NCBI GenBank assembly: GCA_026260175.1
Contig: JAKCWW010005035.1
Coordinates: 2,046-38,343, forward strand
Direction: 5' to 3'
DNA from: Reticulitermes lucifugus
Lineage: Eukaryota; Arthropoda; Insecta; Blattodea; Rhinotermitidae
DNA length: 36,298 bases
Part shown: positions 32,881-36,298 of the stretch, in pieces
How positions within the stretch are numbered: position 1 is the first letter of the stretch
Layout: every line of letters starts with the position of its first letter
The notes under the pieces: model-generated
Told to the model about the DNA's origin: nothing
Database searches by the model: none
The model's input: the letters and a program-made list of their open reading frames with translations, nothing else
Position numbers and translations under genes: made by a program

Positions 32881-33770
32881 ATGTCGCGGTAGGAGATGTT
32901 GTTTTATACTGCTTTCTGTTGGAGGTTTCCGTACTAAAACCAAGCGTCACTCAGCGGGCGACAGTGAAACTACTTTGGCATTCAATGTTGCCACTAGTTC
33001 ATTATGTTGGTGCAAGCATGGCTTTTTTGTGCAACAAGTGTGTGTTGCGTGAACTCGTGTTATCTCAGTTGTGACTGTTATCTTCGTGCCTTATTTTCTG
33101 TGTGGGCCGTAACAAAGGTGCTAGAAAAATCAGGGCGTTTATGTGCGTTTGTATTTACAAGTTGAACACTTATTTCTGTGAATTTTAATATGAGATGAAA
33201 GAGCAATAAATCACTATCTGCTGACTGAGGGAAATATGACAATGATGGTAAGTCTGTCGAATAGTGTAGGACTGGTAAGTTGGTTGTGAATATTTTATTG
33301 TTTGCTGTAGAATGTTTTAGGAAATCGCTGAAGACGCGTGCGTGTGTGTATTGTACTCCGGGTTATGCTGTAGGGCTACAGCGGCTTGTCTCTGTTCCCG
33401 TTTGTCAAGGTTGGGAACATGGCCGTGGCATCTTTCAAATCGAGTCGTGCCGATTTGACACGAACGCGACCAAGTGTGTAAACCGTAGGCATGTGGGAGA
33501 GTGGGGAGTGCACACGTGTGGTAACGCATTTTGACTTACATCTCGTTTCCGGTATCTCCGCAATAGTTGGATTTAATTATTTGCTTGCTCATGGCCGGAA
33601 TATCTGACATTGTTCAGTGTCAGGGGAGCCATATTCGCATCCAGCTGTTACATCACGGGTGTTCTAGCAGTGTGTCGTGTGTAACTAAAAGTTTGATTTG
33701 TACAAACAGCACTAGTTACGTAAGAAAACGGCTGTCATTTTGAAGGTACGTATTTCTTTATGGTTTATTT
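32880..33770. promoter_or_regulatory. CpG-rich block, candidate promoter of a neighbouring gene
   Basis: From 33330 to 33760 I count about 27 CG dinucleotides, roughly one in 16 bases, whereas most of the window has about one in 100. No ORF here resembles a protein. In insects with gene-body methylation, bodies lose CG and promoters keep it (established), so this could be an unmethylated promoter with a non-coding first exon. A donor-like gaag|gtacgt is at 33745. Direction unknown. Confidence 0.35.
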
Positions 33771-33885
33771 AACAACGTTCACAGTAGCTCAGCATCTGAT
33801 AACATTTTGTGGAATGATTATGGAGTAATGAATTGGCGGCAAGCAGCCATGGCTTGAATCTTAATTCACCGTGCATTTCTGTAAT

Positions 33886-34003
33886 CAGCAATAAGTCACC
33901 AACAAATGCACAAAACCGTCAATAAAGGGTATTTTAATAATGATAAAAGGTTAATTTATACCTTTATTGACGGTTTTGTGCATTTGTTGGTGACTTATTG
34001 CTG
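33886..34003. repeat. 43-bp perfect inverted repeat (hairpin)
   Basis: Arms 33886-33928 and 33961-34003 are exact reverse complements (starting cagcaataagtcaccaac), with a 32-base AT-rich loop. Flanks gccatggcttgaat (33846) and gccatagcttgatt (34005) are near-direct repeats, suggesting an insertion. It is either a fold-back MITE or a source of double-stranded RNA. Confidence 0.92.
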
Positions 34004-34295
34004 GGCCATAGCTTGATTTAACGCAGTATGCCACTATTTACATGGAGGGTCTGAGGGAAACCGCGAAAAACCTGCAGTGTGCTGACAGAGATTTCAGCCT
34101 TCCGATTACCCAGCAGGAGTGTGACGTCTGTTCCAGACCATACACGTAGCACGTAACATTGTGGCCCGTTCGCGGCTTTGCACACGTACGTAGCAGTCAA
34201 GTCATTTTACTTGAATAATTTTTGAAGCAGGTTGTGCCTATGCCTTAATTTACTTAACCACCCTTCAACGGTCACTCACCCCCTTTTAGCTCCGA

Positions 34296-34343
34296 GGTTG
34301 TGTATGGGTAGAGCTATACCTCTGCCTCCCCATCCCCCCCCCC
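34296..34343 (+). mobile_element. SINE body fragment
   Basis: gggtagagctatacctctgc matches the body of the SINE family at 1048 and 18911. It ends in a run of C and passes straight into the LINE relic. Confidence 0.55.
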
Positions 34344-34344
34344 C

Positions 34345-34790
34345 AAAGGAACTTAAACTGCGACTGTGTGTGTTCGAGAATAGTGTGCTGAGGAAGATAT
34401 TTGGGCCTAAGAGGGGCGAGGTCAAAGGGGAATGGAGAAGACTACATAACGAGGAGCTTTATGCTCTGTGCTCCTCACCTAATGTTATGGGGTGATAAAT
34501 CTAGAAGGATGCAATAGACGGTGCATGTAGCACGCGTGGGAGACAGGAGAGGTGCATACAGGCTTTAGGTGGGGAGACCTGATAGAAAGAGACCACCTGA
34601 AAGACCTAGGCATAGATGGGAGGATAATATTAAAATAGATTTTGAAGAAGTGTGTTGGGGGCTAAAGATAGGGACAGGTGGCGGGCTGTTGTGAATGCGG
34701 TAATGAACATTTGGATTCCATAAGATGCTTCTAAGGAAGGACTCTGCTCCGTGGAGTTAGCTATGTGAGGTTTTGAGATCTCAAACCCAT
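34345..34790 (+). pseudogene. LINE ORF2 C-terminal relic
   Basis: Plus-strand translation: CVFENSVLRKIFGPKRGEV, EWRRLHNEELYALCSSPNV, then after a frame break KRPPERPRHRWEDNIKIDF and WRAVVNAVMNIWIP. These follow the C terminus of a widespread insect non-LTR retrotransposon. The 3' part, aaggactctgctccgtggag, recurs inverted at 15250. Stops and frameshifts make it dead. Confidence 0.8.
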
Positions 34791-34826
34791 GCAGCTGTGA
34801 ATATTTACGTTTTGTTTTTAGTCAGC

Positions 34827-34905
34827 CTGATGATGGTTATATGTGTATTAGACGAAACATATAGCTGATTTTGTATTATAAATAAACTGTTGTGTTTGGA
34901 CCGAT
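34827..34905 (+). mobile_element. mobile-element end with hairpin motif
   Basis: CTGATGA-TGG...GAC-GAAAC (34827-34858) followed by an AT-rich tail with ataaataaactg. Same layout as 21005-21105 on the other strand. The stem here is decayed. Confidence 0.5.
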
Positions 34906-35012
34906 TATATTGCACTTCTGAAGGGCATATTGAAGAATAAGAACAGGCCTTAATGGATAGAAACGTAACAGGTCAAAATGATAAAGGATGTTAACAGCAG
35001 TGAACTGTGATG

Positions 35013-35058
35013 TGGTCACGTCACTTGCGACTATGCACGTGTTTAAGTGACGTGACCA
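35013..35058. repeat. 14-bp perfect inverted repeat with CRE-like cores
   Basis: TGGTCACGTCACTT (35013-35026) and AAGTGACGTGACCA (35045-35058) are exact reverse complements with an 18-base loop. Each arm has TGACGTG, a CRE/E-box-like core, and gcacgtg lies in the loop. Function unknown. Confidence 0.85.
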
Positions 35059-35059
35059 A

Positions 35060-35660
35060 GGCGGTCGCTAACACGTGTTAACTGACGCCACAACAGAGCA
35101 GGGACTCTTTGTCACCCGAAAAGCTCATGAAATGAATTGGAAACAGGGCCACGGAGCTTTGCTGGCAGCACAGACCCACCCCACAATTCCCTTATTATAG
35201 TTCAGCCCTTCTGCCCCATTCACTACCCCTGACAAAAACTTACAGAAACAGTTATACAGTCTGCCTGACGGTGGGGTTGGATGCCAAGGGGAAGCAAGAG
35301 TGTTCTATAGGTGCATTCTGCTTGCCTTTTCAAGCGAAGACGTACTGCACGGATGATCACAACGCGCCTGCGCACTGGTTCGGCCCGCGCAAAGTAACAT
35401 GTCAGGTAGTTTACATGCACACGAGGCTGACCTTGAACGGCGTTTTGCTAAAGGAAGGAAAATCATAACTGACTGAAAGTAGCCTGTTATAGTTGGATGA
35501 ATGGAACATGAAGTCATCAAATAAAAAAAAATTATTTTATTTATGCTGTTAGACGTGATAGCAAAACATGTAGTTCTTTGAGAAATTATCCAACAAGTCG
35601 AGCAATCATCTTCATCCACTCGTCTTACTTGCTGATGCTTTGCGAGTGTCTGTTGTAGCC
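35060..35660. other. no gene recognised
   Basis: Moderately CG-containing sequence with short overlapping frames on both strands (35271-35468 plus, 35305-35619 minus). Neither resembles a known protein. Confidence 0.5.
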
Positions 35661-35663
35661 TCC

Positions 35664-35952
35664 AGCTTCTTAAAGTCGGGTTGGCTCCTGAAGCCCATAT
35701 AGCGGGCCACTCTTGACCTATTATAAAACCTCGGCACCAGATGGAGCTGAGTGGTCAGCCAAACGCCCCGGCCTCTTTACCCTGGGGAAAAGCCCGCGTA
35801 CTTATTTAATAGGGGGCTGGGTGGTCCCCAGTGCCGGTCCGGACGGTTTAGAGAAGAGAAAAATCTCTTTCCCTCGTCCGCGCCGGGATTAGAGGTCCGG
35901 ATCTTCCAGCCCATAATCCTAGTCACTGTACCGACTGAGCTATACCGGCACC
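35664..35952 (-). mobile_element. tRNA-derived SINE
   Basis: Read on the minus strand it starts ggtgccggtatagctcagtc, then ctctaatcccggcgcg where the B box should be, and further on cggggcgtttggctgacca. Same layout as the SINE at 18911-19188 but more diverged. Target duplication not found. Confidence 0.75.
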
Positions 35953-36091
35953 AAGTTTGATGATACAGTATATGGGCTTAGAAGAACAAATAGTTGTTCC
36001 TGTATGGGCAGACGTACTTTGTATGGCTGGCAGTGCTGCAGTAATACGCTTATGAGGCTTGCGGCCGTCCAGGCAGTAACTGTTATGGTTC

Positions 36092-36167
36092 CTGTCTTCT
36101 GGTATGTGACGCCGTGTAGTTTGGTAGATATGTACCAACGTACACGGCGTCATATTCCATAAGACAG
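36092..36167. repeat. 35-bp imperfect hairpin, pre-miRNA-sized
   Basis: Arms 36092-36126 and 36133-36167 pair at 30 of 35 positions plus one G-U, with a 6-base loop (gatatg). The core TGACGCCGTGTA/TACACGGCGTCA is perfect. The total of 76 bases is the size of a microRNA precursor, but a fold-back element is equally possible. Confidence 0.8.
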
Positions 36168-36298
36168 TACTCGTAAATAATTTTTAGGCGCGTTCGCAAA
36201 ATTGCGAAAAGCGACTATTAGCTTCATGTCTGTCAGCATGGAACAACTCGGCTCCCACTGGACGGATTTTTATGAAATTTGATATTTGAGTATTTTTC

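Overview
This is animal nuclear DNA, almost certainly insect. One intron-rich gene occupies the first 20.3 kb on the + strand, and the rest is AT-rich, repeat-filled sequence with tRNA-derived SINEs, LINE fragments and MITEs. The long introns and the SINE head type suggest a large-genome hemimetabolous insect, perhaps a cockroach or termite; that is inference, not shown by the sequence.

The gene is polyhomeotic (ph/PHC), a subunit of Polycomb repressive complex 1. Twelve exons between 648 and 20327 join with matching splice phases and GT/AG borders into one open frame of 839 codons plus a TAG stop. In order they encode a Gln/Pro-rich N-terminal region, a long poly-Gln tract (exon 4), Thr/Pro/Gln linkers, the HD1 motif (exons 7-8), the FCS zinc finger (exons 9-10), an acidic Ser-rich linker (exon 11) and the C-terminal SAM domain (end of exon 11 and exon 12). 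The 5' end is missing: exon 1 here begins at a splice acceptor in phase 0, so the start codon and promoter lie upstream of the window.

The introns carry a 37-bp tandem repeat that runs into the exon 2 acceptor, SINEs, two LINE 3' fragments, three TA-flanked MITEs, a 382-bp inverted-repeat element and an assembly gap (14037-14188).

Downstream of the stop I find no convincing gene. There is a probable long 3' UTR, a two-part minisatellite (25.5-26.5 kb), further MITEs, SINEs and LINE remnants, and a CpG-rich block at about 32.9-33.8 kb that could be the promoter of a neighbouring gene. A run of long palindromes lies between 33.9 and 36.2 kb.

The most unusual recurring signal is a short hairpin motif, CTGANGA-T-stem-GAAA, seen in at least five recognisable copies and a few decayed ones on both strands. 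It resembles the core of a hammerhead ribozyme and sits in mobile-element debris.
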